Part shown: one piece after another, positions 23,304-33,024 of the stretch
Position numbering within the stretch: the stretch's first letter is position 1
How the letters are laid out: each line of letters begins with the position of its first letter
Assembly (NCBI GenBank): GCA_023269695.1
Contig: JAHFPS010000007.1
Span: forward strand, 1 to 45,613
DNA from: Rickettsia sp.
GTDB taxonomy: Bacteria; Pseudomonadota; Alphaproteobacteria; Rickettsiales; Rickettsiaceae
Length of the DNA stretch: 45,613 nucleotides
Direction of reading: 5' to 3'
Notes under the pieces: generated by a model
Told to the model about the DNA's origin: nothing
What the model saw: the letters and a program-made list of their open reading frames with translations, nothing else
Database searches by the model: none
Translations under genes and position numbers: made by a program

Positions 23304-25040
23304 ATGCAAGAACGTATCAGCAATATTAGAGAGCTGTTTGCTAAGTATAAAATAGATGGCTATATAGTACCATGTAATGATCAATATCTTAGCGAATATG
23401 TTCATGAAAGTGCTAAGCGACTACAATATATAACCAACTTTAGCGGGTCAAATGGTATTGCGGTAATCTGTAAAAGTAAGGCAATATTTTTTACAGATGG
23501 TCGTTATCTACAACAAAGTAAGTGTGAGCTAGATCCAAAAATTTTTAAGATTTTTGATATTAAAGATTTACCCTATTTCTCTTGGGATGACTATTTAGGT
23601 AATGATGGTATATTGGGATATGATTCGAGACTCTTTACTAATGTTAAGTTACAAATATTTTCTAAAATAAAATCCCGTTTACATAAAATATCTGATAATT
23701 TAGTAGACCAAATTTGGCATGATAGACCAGCGGAAGCCTCATCAAAGATATATGTTCATGATGATAAATTTTCTGGTCAATTATATAGTAATAAAATTAC
23801 CATATGTCGCAATCTACTAACCAAATATTCTGCAGATACGATGATTGTTACTTCAGCAGATTCAATATGCTGGTTATTAAATTTCAGAGCGAGTGACATT
23901 CCATATTCACCATTGATGCTTGCTATAGTTCTAATCACTCAGGACCAACTATATTTATTTACTAACCCAGAGAGAGCTAATCAAGATGTTATGATTGCTC
24001 GTCCTGACATAACTATTTTACCGGAAGAAAGATTTGCCGGTATATTGGGTCAAGCTAATAAAGTCCTCGTTGATGAGAATTTTGCCTCAAGTTATATTAT
24101 GGATTTACTTAATAATAGGCTAGTAGAAAAAATTAACGACCCTTGTCAATTATCTAAAGCACTTAAGAATGATATTGAGATTAAACACGCAATTAATTTT
24201 CATATCAAGGACGCAGTAGCACTATGTGAATTCTTTGCATATTTGTTTGAACTAGCAAATTTACAAGATCAAACTGAATATGATCTAGGAGAAATATTAA
24301 CAGAATTCAGATCTAAGCAAGATCAATATGTTATGGATAGTTTCCCGACTATATGTGGTTTTAAGGAAAATAGTGCCATAATTCATTACCGAGCAACAAG
24401 TCATCAAGCAAAAAAGATCTTAGGTAAAGGTATATTATTAATTGATTCTGGGGGGCAATATAAAGGTTGTACTACTGATGTAACTAGAACCTTTGCTATA
24501 GGAGGCTCTACTGAGGAACAAAAATTACGCTATACTCAAGTTCTTAAGGGACATATTGCTTTATCGATAATTAAGTTTCCGGTTAATATTACTACAGGAA
24601 GCAATTTAGATGTTCTAGCTCGGCAATTTCTGTGGAGAGATGGACAAGATTACCCGCATGGTACAGGTCATGGTGTTGGTAGCTTTTTAAATGTTCATGA
24701 AGGACCTCAAAATATTAGTTTACGCAGTAACGTGATTCTACAACCAGGTATGATTGTGTCCAATGAGCCGGGTTACTATAAAATCAACGAATTTGGCATT
24801 AGAATAGAAAATTTGATGTATGTCAAAAATACTTTACAAGACGTAAATTATCTAGAATTTGATACTCTTACTATGGTTCCTTATGCAAAGGAGTTAATAG
24901 ATTACAAAATGCTAAACGAAGATGAGATAAATTATATAAAACAATATTATCAAAAAATTAAACAACAAGTTTATCCCCTACTATCAATTAGAGGACAGAA
25001 ATGGTTAAGCAATCAATTACTCTTCACATATAGCATTTAG
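23304..25040 (+). CDS. Xaa-Pro aminopeptidase (aminopeptidase P family, long form)
   Basis: A 578-residue M24 metallopeptidase that removes N-terminal residues next to proline, cytosolic. Two creatinase-like N-terminal domains (RELFAKYKIDGYIVPCNDQY, AVICKSKAIFFTDGRYL) precede the pita-bread catalytic domain: LIDSGGQYKGCTTDVTRTF with the two metal aspartates, PHGTGHGVGSFLNVHEGPQ with the metal His, SNEPGYY and GIRIENL with the two glutamates. The C-terminal block after ELIDYKMLNEDEI is typical of the long eukaryote-like form. The last codons (TYSI and TAG) are supplied by the left outer arm of a family A repeat, so the original end has probably been changed. Confidence 0.94.
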   Translation: MQERISNIRELFAKYKIDGYIVPCNDQYLSEYVHESAKRLQYITNFSGSNGIAVICKSKAIFFTDGRYLQQSKCELDPKIFKIFDIKDLPYFSWDDYLGNDGILGYDSRLFTNVKLQIFSKIKSRLHKISDNLVDQIWHDRPAEASSKIYVHDDKFSGQLYSNKITICRNLLTKYSADTMIVTSADSICWLLNFRASDIPYSPLMLAIVLITQDQLYLFTNPERANQDVMIARPDITILPEERFAGILGQANKVLVDENFASSYIMDLLNNRLVEKINDPCQLSKALKNDIEIKHAINFHIKDAVALCEFFAYLFELANLQDQTEYDLGEILTEFRSKQDQYVMDSFPTICGFKENSAIIHYRATSHQAKKILGKGILLIDSGGQYKGCTTDVTRTFAIGGSTEEQKLRYTQVLKGHIALSIIKFPVNITTGSNLDVLARQFLWRDGQDYPHGTGHGVGSFLNVHEGPQNISLRSNVILQPGMIVSNEPGYYKINEFGIRIENLMYVKNTLQDVNYLEFDTLTMVPYAKELIDYKMLNEDEINYIKQYYQKIKQQVYPLLSIRGQKWLSNQLLFTYSI

Positions 25041-25182
25041 CCATAGTAATACTTCCGTCATTGCGAGGAGGAGTAAGCCTACGAAGCAATCCATTTTCTA
25101 ATCACTTTTTTGGATTGCCGCGACCACTACGTGGTCTCGCAATGACGGAGAGGCTATCTAGAACCTTAACGAGTTAGTTATA
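25029..25182. repeat. Family A repeat overlapping the end of the aminopeptidase gene
   Basis: TATAGCATTTAGCCATAG is a shortened left outer arm that contains the gene's stop codon. The core runs from CGTCATTGCGAGGAGGAG (25056) to TCTCGCAATGACG (25147). The right outer arm (CTATCTAGAACCTTAACG, then GTTAGTTATA) belongs to the other subtype. The left side hairpin is decayed and the right is CCACTACGTGG. Confidence 0.85.
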
Positions 25183-25242
25183 TACATAAAAAATTATATA
25201 TTAAAGACTTAGTGGAAGAAAATATTATGATATATTTAATAA

Positions 25243-25414
25243 TATAGCTAATCCGATTAGTATTTAGCCATAGCAAACTGGCGTCATTGCGAGGAGTGCG
25301 TAAGCACTACGAAGCAATCCATAAAAGTAACCAAAAATGGATTGCTTCGTAGGCTTACGCCTACTCGCAATGACACCAGTTTATTATGGCTAAATACTAA
25401 TCGGATTAGCTATA
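25243..25414. repeat. Family A repeat, full-length near-perfect palindrome before clpB
   Basis: This 172-bp copy is the best reference for the family. TATAGCTAATCCGATTAG and TATTTAGCCATAGCAAACTG on the left are mirrored by CAGTTTATTATGGCTAAATA and CTAATCGGATTAGCTATA on the right. The core begins at CGTC 25282. Side hairpins are GTGCGTAAGCAC and AGGCTTACGCCT. With the copy at 25029-25182 it accounts for most of the 25041-25450 gap. Confidence 0.93.
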
Positions 25415-25450
25415 ACTTTGAGTTAATCTAAAATTTATAAGGTTATTGCA

Positions 25451-28030
25451 ATGAACATAGAAAAATTTACTACCCATGCAAAATCTGTGTTGTCTAATGC
25501 CCAGAGCATAGCAGCAAAAAATGATCATCAGCAAATATTGCCATTACATATATTGGCGAGCTTATTAAACGATGATAGCGGCGTTATTGATAATCTCATT
25601 AATATTTTAGGTATTAGCTTAGATGATTTAGATAAAGCTTTAACTATAGAATTAAATAAAATCCCGAAAGTACAAATAGAGGGAGGAGGGCAGCTTTATC
25701 TATCATCGGAAGCACTAAAATTACTTGATAAAGCATCAGATCTTGCAAAGAATAATGCTGATAGTTTTATAACTATTGAGCGAATCTTTGAGGCATTATC
25801 GTATGATAACACCTCTGCTGGTAAAATTTTATCGGATAATTCAATAACTAATAAGAAAATAAACACAGCAATTCTACAGTTAAGAAAAGGTAAGACAGCT
25901 GATAGTGCCTCTTCTGAAAATAGTTATGATGCCCTAAAAAAATACGGTAGAGATGTAACTGAGTTGGCAGAACTTGGTAAACTTGACCCAATAATTGGCA
26001 GAGATGAGGAAATTAGAAGAACAGTACAAGTTTTGTCGAGAAGAATGAAAAATAATCCGGTACTGATAGGAGAGCCAGGGGTTGGTAAAACAGCCATAAT
26101 AGAAGGGCTAGCCCAAAGAATATTTAGCCAAGATATTCCAGAAACTCTAGCAAATTGTCGTATCATTGAACTTGATATGGGAGCTTTAATTGCTGGGGCT
26201 AAATATCGCGGGGAATTCGAAGAGCGGCTAAAAGCTGTATTAAATGAGATTAAGAACTCTAGTGGGGAAATCATTTTATTTATTGATGAACTACATCTTT
26301 TAGTAGGAACTGGTAAGACAGACGGAGCTATGGATGCATCAAATTTACTAAAACCAATGCTTGCTAGAGGAGAACTGCATTGTATTGGTGCTACCACTTT
26401 AGATGAATATCGTAAATATATTGAGAAAGATGCAGCTCTTGCTAGAAGATTTCAAGCAGTTTACGTTAGTGAGCCAACAGTAGAAGATACTATTTCAATT
26501 CTACGCGGTATTAAGGATAAATATGAATTACATCATGGTGTAAGAATTGCTGATAATGCTATAATTGCCGCCAGCACTTTATCTAACAGATATATTACTG
26601 ATCGTTATTTACCAGATAAAGCTATTGACTTAATCGACGAAGCATGTAGTCGGCTAAAAATAGAATTATCTAGCAAACCGGAAGAATTGGATGAACTTGA
26701 TCGCCGTATCATTCAAATAAAAATTGAACTAGCGGCTCTAAAAAAAGAAGATGATGAATATTCAAAAAAGAAAATTATCCAATTAACAGACGAATTAGTT
26801 AAACTTGAATCCCTTTCTTATGATATGAGTGCTAGCTGGCAAGCTGAAAAATCCAAAATACATATTGAACAAAAATTAAAAGAGGAGCTAGAAAAAGCTC
26901 GATTAGAACTTGAACGAGCAGAAAGAAGTAGCGATCTTGCTCGGGCTAGTGAGCTGAAATATGGTATTATTCCTGATTTAACTAAGAAACTACAACAAGT
27001 AATAGAAGGGGGAAATAACCAACTATCAAAAGAAGTTGTATCAGAAAACGATATAGCTATAATCATCTCCAAAATTACTGGTATACCGATTGATACGATG
27101 CTATCAAGCGAACGTGAAAAGCTATTAGCGATGGAAGATAAATTACGTCAATCGGTGATTGGTCAAGATGAAGCTATAAAAGGAGTCAGTGATGCTGTAC
27201 GTCGCTCTCGGGCTGGAATACAGGATCATAATAGACCACTTGGATCGTTCTTATTCTTAGGTCCAACTGGTGTTGGTAAAACTGAACTAACCAAAGCTTT
27301 GGCACTCTTTTTATTTGACGATCGTAATGCCATACTCAGAATTGATATGTCTGAATATATGGAAAAACACTCTATCTCACGTTTGATTGGAGCTCCCCCA
27401 GGGTATGTTGGTTATGAGCAGGGTGGGATATTAACTGAAGCAGTACGCAGGAGACCTTATCAAGTTATTTTATTTGATGAGGTAGAGAAAGCTCATTCGG
27501 ATATTTTCAATATTATGCTACAAATTTTGGATGAAGGGCGTCTAACTGATAGTCAAGGGATAGTCGTTGATTTTAAAAATACCATCATTGTTCTTACTTC
27601 TAACCTTGGAGCTGAAATACTTGTTAATCAACAAGCAGGAGATGACGAAGATAAGATCAAGGAGCAAGTAATGCAATATGTACGAGCAGTATTTAAACCT
27701 GAGTTCTTAAATAGACTAGATGAGATTATTCTATTCCATAAACTAACTCATGCCAACATACATGATATTGTCAAAATACAACTGGATAATTTAAAAAAAA
27801 TTCTTTTGCAACAAAATATTACATTGCAATTTGATGAATCGGCTATAAATTACCTGGCTGATAAAGGCTATGATTCAATGTTTGGTGCTAGACCATTAAA
27901 GAGACTCATTCAACGAGAACTACAAAATCATTTTGCCAAAATGATTCTTTCTAGTAGTATCGGTAGCGGTGATATTGTAAACATAAAATCAGCGAATAAT
28001 GAATTGGTGATTAATAAAGTGGCTATTTAG
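25451..28030 (+). CDS. clpB: ATP-dependent disaggregase ClpB
   Basis: ClpB rescues aggregated proteins together with DnaK. The 859-residue protein has the N-domain (about 1-145), AAA+ module 1 with GEPGVGKT from residue 207 and FIDELHLLVG, the coiled-coil middle domain (about 410-525), and AAA+ module 2 with GPTGVGKT from residue 604, DMSEYMEKHS, ILFDEVEKAH and the C-terminal small domain. There is no ClpP-binding IGF loop. The ATG is the family start (MNIEKFTTHAKSVLSNAQ). Heat-shock control is likely but no sigma-32 promoter is visible. A family A repeat starts two bases after the stop. Confidence 0.98.
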   Translation: MNIEKFTTHAKSVLSNAQSIAAKNDHQQILPLHILASLLNDDSGVIDNLINILGISLDDLDKALTIELNKIPKVQIEGGGQLYLSSEALKLLDKASDLAKNNADSFITIERIFEALSYDNTSAGKILSDNSITNKKINTAILQLRKGKTADSASSENSYDALKKYGRDVTELAELGKLDPIIGRDEEIRRTVQVLSRRMKNNPVLIGEPGVGKTAIIEGLAQRIFSQDIPETLANCRIIELDMGALIAGAKYRGEFEERLKAVLNEIKNSSGEIILFIDELHLLVGTGKTDGAMDASNLLKPMLARGELHCIGATTLDEYRKYIEKDAALARRFQAVYVSEPTVEDTISILRGIKDKYELHHGVRIADNAIIAASTLSNRYITDRYLPDKAIDLIDEACSRLKIELSSKPEELDELDRRIIQIKIELAALKKEDDEYSKKKIIQLTDELVKLESLSYDMSASWQAEKSKIHIEQKLKEELEKARLELERAERSSDLARASELKYGIIPDLTKKLQQVIEGGNNQLSKEVVSENDIAIIISKITGIPIDTMLSSEREKLLAMEDKLRQSVIGQDEAIKGVSDAVRRSRAGIQDHNRPLGSFLFLGPTGVGKTELTKALALFLFDDRNAILRIDMSEYMEKHSISRLIGAPPGYVGYEQGGILTEAVRRRPYQVILFDEVEKAHSDIFNIMLQILDEGRLTDSQGIVVDFKNTIIVLTSNLGAEILVNQQAGDDEDKIKEQVMQYVRAVFKPEFLNRLDEIILFHKLTHANIHDIVKIQLDNLKKILLQQNITLQFDESAINYLADKGYDSMFGARPLKRLIQRELQNHFAKMILSSSIGSGDIVNIKSANNELVINKVAI

Positions 28031-28031
28031 T

Positions 28032-28318
28032 TATAGTTAATCCGAGAAGGTTTTAGCCATAGTAAAGTGACGTCATTGCGAGGAGGCGTGAGCCGACGAA
28101 GCAATCCATTTCTAATCACTTTTCTGGATTGCTTCGTCGCTACTAAAGTAGCTCCTCGCAATGACGACGAGTTATAGGCACATACGTCATTGCGAGACCA
28201 CGTGAGTGTAGTGGCGATCCACTATTCATTAGACTGGATTGCTTCGTTACCGCTTAGCAGCTCCTCGCTAATAGACGTCAATTTGCTATGGATAAATACT
28301 AACCCTGGTTAGCTATAA
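28032..28318. repeat. Double family A repeat sharing one pair of outer arms
   Basis: The left outer arm TATAGTTAATCCGAGAAGG follows the clpB stop. The first core is 28071-28166 (side hairpins GGCGTGAGCC and GCTACTAAAGTAGC). The second is 28185-28277, of the GAGACCACGTG subtype, with a decayed right end (CTCCTCGCTAATAGACG). The right outer arm GGTTAGCTATA closes at 28318. It fills the clpB-ELM1 gap completely. Confidence 0.85.
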
Positions 28319-28350
28319 TTAAAACAATAACTTAACAAGAATTATTAGAA

Positions 28351-29373
28351 ATGTATAATATTAAACCTAAAATTTGGGTGTTAGCTGACAACAGGGTGGG
28401 TAGTGTGAATCAATCTATAGCCCTAGCAGAAAAAATAGGTCTTGGTTACCAATTAAAACCTGTTGAATATAATATTTGGGGTAAATTACCAAATTTTTTA
28501 CTTACCTTCAGTCCTATCCATGTTAAAAAGGAGCTATTACATTCATGGGAAATGGAAGGATTCCCTGACTTAATAATTTCTGCTGGGAGAAGAGCTGCTT
28601 CTTTAGCAAGTTATTTAAAATATAAATCTGCTGGTAAAGTAAGAATAGTTCAAATTATGCACCCTAACCTAGCATTTGAGCAATTTGACCTAATTATTAT
28701 ACCACATCACGATAAGGTGAGTAGGGTGGAAACATATTTAAATGATTCGGGTATATTGAGAATTACTGGGGCACTTAATAACGTTCAAGCAAAAATACAG
28801 GCTGGTGGTATCGAATTACGTAAAAACTATCCAAACCTTAAGCAGTTTATATCGGTAATTATTGGTGGTAATAGCAAAAATTATCAGTTTACCGACGAAA
28901 ATGCTTGCGAACTTGCAACAATATTATCAAATATTACTAAAAGTCAGCCTACTATACAGCAAGATGAAAAATATACCCTGTTTATTAGCTTTAGTCGACG
29001 TACCCCTAATTCAGCAAAACAAATTATTAGAAATAGTGTATCTTCATCTGCTATTATTTATGATCCAACAGAGGAAGAAGCTAAATCTAACCCTTATTTT
29101 GGTATGTTGGCACAGGCAGATTACATAATTTCCACTGCTGATTCGATTTCCATGTGTAGCGAGGCAGTTTCTACTGGCAAACCTCTTTATATATTCTGTC
29201 CTAGTAATTTTAAATCACCTAAACATCTATCGTTTATACAGAATTTGCTAGAATTAAGAATAGCTAAAATACTAGACAAATCTGTAACGATGCTTGAATG
29301 CTATAATTATATCCCACTTAATGAAGTAGAAAAAATTGCTAATATAATAATTACAAAAAATTGGATAAAATAA
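28351..29373 (+). CDS. ELM1/GtrOC1-family protein (putative glycosyltransferase)
   Basis: A 340-residue protein of the family named after the plant mitochondrial fission factor ELM1 and common in alphaproteobacteria. Typical are the start KIWVLADNRVGSVNQSIALA, PDLIISAGRRAASLASYLKY, IVQIMHPNLAFEQFDLIIIP, RITGALNNV, FISVIIGGNSKNY, the FISFSRRTP segment and ADYIISTADSISMCSEAVST with GKPLYIF. The fold resembles a GT-B glycosyltransferase; a role in outer-membrane glycan synthesis is often supposed but not shown. No membrane segment. tatD begins 1 base after its stop. Confidence 0.88.
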   Translation: MYNIKPKIWVLADNRVGSVNQSIALAEKIGLGYQLKPVEYNIWGKLPNFLLTFSPIHVKKELLHSWEMEGFPDLIISAGRRAASLASYLKYKSAGKVRIVQIMHPNLAFEQFDLIIIPHHDKVSRVETYLNDSGILRITGALNNVQAKIQAGGIELRKNYPNLKQFISVIIGGNSKNYQFTDENACELATILSNITKSQPTIQQDEKYTLFISFSRRTPNSAKQIIRNSVSSSAIIYDPTEEEAKSNPYFGMLAQADYIISTADSISMCSEAVSTGKPLYIFCPSNFKSPKHLSFIQNLLELRIAKILDKSVTMLECYNYIPLNEVEKIANIIITKNWIK

Positions 29374-29374
29374 A

Positions 29375-30196
29375 ATGATATACTCCAATCAGAAGAGTAT
29401 ACTAATTGACTCTCATTGCCATCTTAACATGTTAAAAGAAGATTTATCAGCAATAATAAGCAGAGCAGAAAATAATAATGTCAAGTACATGCAGACTATA
29501 TGTACTACCATTGAAGAATTGCCGGATATTCTAGATATAACCGTAAAATACGGTAACGTCTTTGCTTCATGCGGTGTTCATCCCAATGAAGTCAAGGAAA
29601 TTGTCTCGTGCGAAACTATTATGGAATATTGTAATCACCCGAAAATTATTGGAATTGGTGAAACTGGTCTCGATTATTATTACCAAGTATTCGACAAAAA
29701 TAAACAAATTGGGTCTTTTCAAGAGCATATAAAAGCGTCTCAAAGCACAGGGTTACCAATTATAGTCCATACAAGAGAAGCAGAAGAAGATACTATTGAT
29801 ATTTTAAGTAGCGAAATGCAAAATACCGCGTTTCGCGGTCTTATTCATTGTTTTACCGCCTCAAAGCATTTAGCAAAGAAAATGCTTGACCTTGGTATGT
29901 ATATATCAATTGCTGGAATTGTAACCTTTAAAAACGCCACCGCTTTGCAGGATATAGTACGCTATATTCCACTAGACCGATTATTAATTGAAACAGATTC
30001 TCCTTATCTTGCCCCTGTTCCGATGCGTGGCAAACAAAATGAACCGGCTTTTGTCAAATATGTAGCAGAGAAAATAGCTGAAATAAAAGAAACAAACCTA
30101 GAAACAGTAGCAAATGCCACTTCCAAAAACTTTATGTCTTTATTTACTAAAACACATCTTATAGATAACCCGACTAGCTATACTTCCATCTATTAG
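29375..30196 (+). CDS. tatD: TatD family metal-dependent hydrolase
   Basis: A TIM-barrel DNase-like enzyme of the TatD/YcfH family. The metal and catalytic residues are DSHCHLNM (H14, H16), GIGETGLDYYY, IVHTREAEED, LIHCFTAS and ETDSPYLAPVP. It is cytosolic, with 3'-5' exonuclease activity in characterised members. The C-terminus (THLIDNPTSYTSIY) is encoded by a mini family A palindrome at 30160-30182 and the bases after it, so the native end has been replaced or extended. It is coupled to the ELM1-like gene upstream. Confidence 0.94.
   Translation: MIYSNQKSILIDSHCHLNMLKEDLSAIISRAENNNVKYMQTICTTIEELPDILDITVKYGNVFASCGVHPNEVKEIVSCETIMEYCNHPKIIGIGETGLDYYYQVFDKNKQIGSFQEHIKASQSTGLPIIVHTREAEEDTIDILSSEMQNTAFRGLIHCFTASKHLAKKMLDLGMYISIAGIVTFKNATALQDIVRYIPLDRLLIETDSPYLAPVPMRGKQNEPAFVKYVAEKIAEIKETNLETVANATSKNFMSLFTKTHLIDNPTSYTSIY
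30160..30182. repeat. Mini palindrome encoding the end of tatD
   Basis: TATAGATAACCC and GACTAGCTATA form a 23-bp imperfect palindrome, the fused ends of family A without a core. It is read as the C-terminal codons of tatD. The same unit in reverse lies at 33002-33024. Confidence 0.7.
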
Positions 30197-30236
30197 TGAG
30201 AAGTAGCGAATCACGACGAAGCAAAAAAGTCCACAA

Positions 30237-30380
30237 CGTCATTGCGATGAGCAGCTTTGCGGCGACGAAGTAATCCATTTTTGTGTACCCTTGCGAAAGT
30301 AGAGGATCTAGATTCTCGCCTACGCGGGAATGACATCTTACAATCAACTATGAGTAAATACTAATCTGGGTAGCTATATA
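30237..30380. repeat. Composite A/B repeat, decayed
   Basis: The left arm of A (CGTCATTGCGATGAGCAGCT, side hairpin GCAGCTTTGCGGC) leads into a B copy with one decayed and one intact hairpin (TCTCGCCTACGCGGGAATGA, to 30335). The right arm of A has been lost. CTAATCTGGGTAGCTATA is a right outer arm. The layout matches the other composites. Confidence 0.7.
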
Positions 30381-30398
30381 GCTTTTTTGTCCTAGGTA

Positions 30399-30414
30399 AA
30401 ATCATTTGAGTATA
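30399..30414. repeat. Recurring 16-mer AAATCATTTGAGTATA at the end of ubiD
   Basis: An exact copy of the word at 8420-8435. The stop codon of ubiD (TGA on the minus strand, 30404-30402) and the two codons before it lie inside it. Confidence 0.6.
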
Positions 30415-31889
30415 CCAAGCATATCCCAAATTTTGTCAATTTTTTCAATGACTTCATTAGTCATTTCTATTTTCTTACCCCAGGCTCTGTTCGTCTCTGG
30501 GGATATCTTATTAGTTGCATCTATCCCCATTTTACTACCAAGCCCTGATACAGGTGATGCAAAATCAAGATAATCTATTGGTGAATTATCAATAAAAGTA
30601 GTATCTCTAGAAGGATCACTCCTAGTTGATATTGCCCAAACCACTTCCTTCCAGTCACGAATATCTATATCATCATCTACCACAATAATAAATTTGGTAT
30701 ACATAAATTGTCTTAAAAATGACCAAACCCCCATCATTATTCTTTTTGCATGACCTGGATAAGCTTTGCGGATAGATACAATGGCAATTCTGTAAGAACA
30801 ACCTTCAGGTGGCAACCAAAAATCAACGATTTCTGGAAATTGTTGCTGAACTATAGGAATAAATATTTCATTTAATGCTGTGCCAAGTATAGATGGTTCA
30901 TCTGGAGCCTTGCCAGTATAAGTACTTAAATATATAGGTTGCTTTTTCATAGTAATAGTCTTAACGTTAAAGACTGGAAAATATTCAACATCATTATAGT
31001 AACCTGTATGGTCACCAAATGGTCCTTCTGGTAGATATTCATCAAAACTTACATGTCCTTCAATAACAATTTCGCTATGAGCCGGCACTTTCATATCTAT
31101 ACTGACACAATTTACCAGTTCAATTGACTTACCTCTTAATAATCCAGCAAAATTATACTCAGACATATTATCAGGTAGCGGCATAACAGCAGCCATAGTT
31201 ACAGCAGGACTTGCCCCAATAACCACTGCAGCAGGGAAAGGCTCTGGCGATGCTGACGATTGCCAACGTTTATGTTGCTGAGCTCCACCTCGCATTTTAA
31301 GCCAACGCATAATAAGTTTGTTACGCCCTACTACTTGCATTCGGTATATACCAAGGTTAAAATTATCTATCTTCTCTAGACTAGGTCCTTTAGTAACAAC
31401 TATTGACCAAGTAATTAATGGCGAGATATCAAGAGGCCAACAGGTTTGTATCGGCAATATATTAACATCAGGATCATCAATTATAACTTCTTGACAGGGG
31501 GCTTTTGATAAAATTTTTGGCGACATAGCCAACATTCTTTTTGCCAATGGCAACATGGCAAAGGTTTCTTTAAAGGAAGAAGGTAGTTCGGGGGCTTTAA
31601 GAAAAGCTAGCAATTCACCGAATTTCCTCAAATCTTCTTTATGTTTCAAGCCAAGTCCCAAGGCGATTCGCTCAGTACTAGCATATAAATTAGTTAGAAC
31701 TGGCATATTAGACTTGGTGCCATCGTTTTTAATAACATTTTCAAACAGCAGAGCTGGACCGTCTTTTATTAAAATTCTTCTACTGATTTCTGTTATTTCA
31801 AGGTTAGATGATACAGGATAGGATATACGCTTAAGGAACCCATTTTGCTCTAAGATTTTTAGGAATTGTGGTAAATCTTGGAAAGTCAT
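30402..31889 (-). CDS. ubiD: UbiD family decarboxylase (4-hydroxy-3-polyprenylbenzoate decarboxylase)
   Basis: The decarboxylase of ubiquinone synthesis, using the prenylated FMN made by UbiX. The 495-residue protein has the N-terminal [40 protein letters not shown], the central [20 protein letters not shown] motif and [20 protein letters not shown]. All are characteristic of the UbiD family. The start is ATG 31889, overlapping the lptF stop by 4 bases. ubiX is not in the window. The last codons and the stop fall in the 16-mer repeat at 30399-30414, so a changed C-terminus is possible. Confidence 0.95.
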   Translation of the reverse strand: MTFQDLPQFLKILEQNGFLKRISYPVSSNLEITEISRRILIKDGPALLFENVIKNDGTKSNMPVLTNLYASTERIALGLGLKHKEDLRKFGELLAFLKAPELPSSFKETFAMLPLAKRMLAMSPKILSKAPCQEVIIDDPDVNILPIQTCWPLDISPLITWSIVVTKGPSLEKIDNFNLGIYRMQVVGRNKLIMRWLKMRGGAQQHKRWQSSASPEPFPAAVVIGASPAVTMAAVMPLPDNMSEYNFAGLLRGKSIELVNCVSIDMKVPAHSEIVIEGHVSFDEYLPEGPFGDHTGYYNDVEYFPVFNVKTITMKKQPIYLSTYTGKAPDEPSILGTALNEIFIPIVQQQFPEIVDFWLPPEGCSYRIAIVSIRKAYPGHAKRIMMGVWSFLRQFMYTKFIIVVDDDIDIRDWKEVVWAISTRSDPSRDTTFIDNSPIDYLDFASPVSGLGSKMGIDATNKISPETNRAWGKKIEMTNEVIEKIDKIWDMLGILK

Positions 31890-32968
31890 ATAGTTCTACG
31901 GAAATATAAATATAGACTTACAATAATAGCAATAATAATATTCGCATAACAAGCAAAGATAAAATTTAAATCTTTCGAAGCAAGATTTTGTAATAGAAAA
32001 TGTAAGTATGTGATAATTATGGCAGAAAGTGCGGTAATTAGAATCTGTCTTAAACTAGACTTTTTATTATAAGGCTGCTGTAAAAAAACAGATAATGTTA
32101 GAAAAACCAGTACAAAATTATACATAGGCCAAATCAATCTTTGATGCCCCTCAGCAATTAATTTAATCTTCCTCTGTTCTGATAAAATATTGTTGGGTTT
32201 TAACAATTCATCAATATAATATTCATTGATTTCTCGATTATACTTCTCCCTTACCAATTTCTTACCATCATTACTAACTAATTCTACGGTTAGAACTTCG
32301 AATGATAAATTATTCAAATTACCATTATGATCATATACCTGCCTAACTCCATTTTTTAACTGAAAAGACGAACTGTTATTATATATTTTAAACATCCCGA
32401 ATTTAGAAAACAAGATTGCATGATTATCATGCTTGCGATTATCAAAAATGATCAAATTCTTTATAGTACCATCAGGTAATTTTTTATCAAAATAAACTGT
32501 TATATCTTTAGAAATTGTATTAAATGTCTTCTCATCTAACATATTGGATGTATAATTATTCTTCATGAGATTAATATCTGATTTAAGCTTGCTATAAGAT
32601 AATGGCAATAAACTAATCGAAATATAATATGCAAATAACATAACTATCAAAGCTATAATCAATGCTGGACTAGCTAGTTGAATATTATTTAATCCCAAAT
32701 TTTGTAAAATAATTATCTGACGTCTCTCACTCAAAGCATTATAAGTATAAATAACAGCAATAACAGTTGCAAAAGGTAATAAAATAAATAACAAAGATGG
32801 AATAACTAAAATAATTAAATTTAAGAAATCCTGAGCTTTTATGCCTTTGTCAATTAAGTGCAACATATTTAATACCTGAGTAATCCATACAAGGCTAGTG
32901 ACCGAGAAAATAATTATTACCAAGGATGGTATTATGTTTCTTATTATATAACGTTTATATATTAACAT
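31886..32968 (-). CDS. lptF: LPS export permease, LptF/YjgP family
   Basis: A 360-residue inner-membrane protein with three hydrophobic segments at the N-terminal side (about 12-35, 48-75, 95-120), a periplasmic jellyroll-like domain (about 125-265: [20 protein letters not shown] and on) and three C-terminal segments. [19 protein letters not shown] is the typical LptF/LptG start. It would pair with LptG and LptB to extract lipopolysaccharide from the inner membrane. LptF fits better than LptG because of the start and the [16 protein letters not shown] loop, but the two are paralogues. It overlaps ubiD by 4 bases. Confidence 0.87.
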   Translation of the reverse strand: MLIYKRYIIRNIIPSLVIIIFSVTSLVWITQVLNMLHLIDKGIKAQDFLNLIILVIPSLLFILLPFATVIAVIYTYNALSERRQIIILQNLGLNNIQLASPALIIALIVMLFAYYISISLLPLSYSKLKSDINLMKNNYTSNMLDEKTFNTISKDITVYFDKKLPDGTIKNLIIFDNRKHDNHAILFSKFGMFKIYNNSSSFQLKNGVRQVYDHNGNLNNLSFEVLTVELVSNDGKKLVREKYNREINEYYIDELLKPNNILSEQRKIKLIAEGHQRLIWPMYNFVLVFLTLSVFLQQPYNKKSSLRQILITALSAIIITYLHFLLQNLASKDLNFIFACYANIIIAIIVSLYLYFRRTI

Positions 32969-33001
32969 TCTGTAATCAATTTATAGTCTTTCAAATATAT
33001 A

Positions 33002-33024
33002 TATAGCTAGTCGGGTTAGCTATA
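33002..33024. repeat. Mini palindrome supplying the stop of the CPT-like gene
   Basis: TATAGCTAGTC and GGGTTAGCTATA are the fused ends of family A, the reverse complement (with slight change) of 30160-30182. On the minus strand the TAG in its TATAGC end is the stop codon of the kinase gene (33022-33020). Confidence 0.75.

Noticed and set aside
25924-26397. 157-codon minus-strand frame within clpB
   Set aside because: Serine-rich low-quality translation opposite conserved AAA+ motifs; shadow frame.
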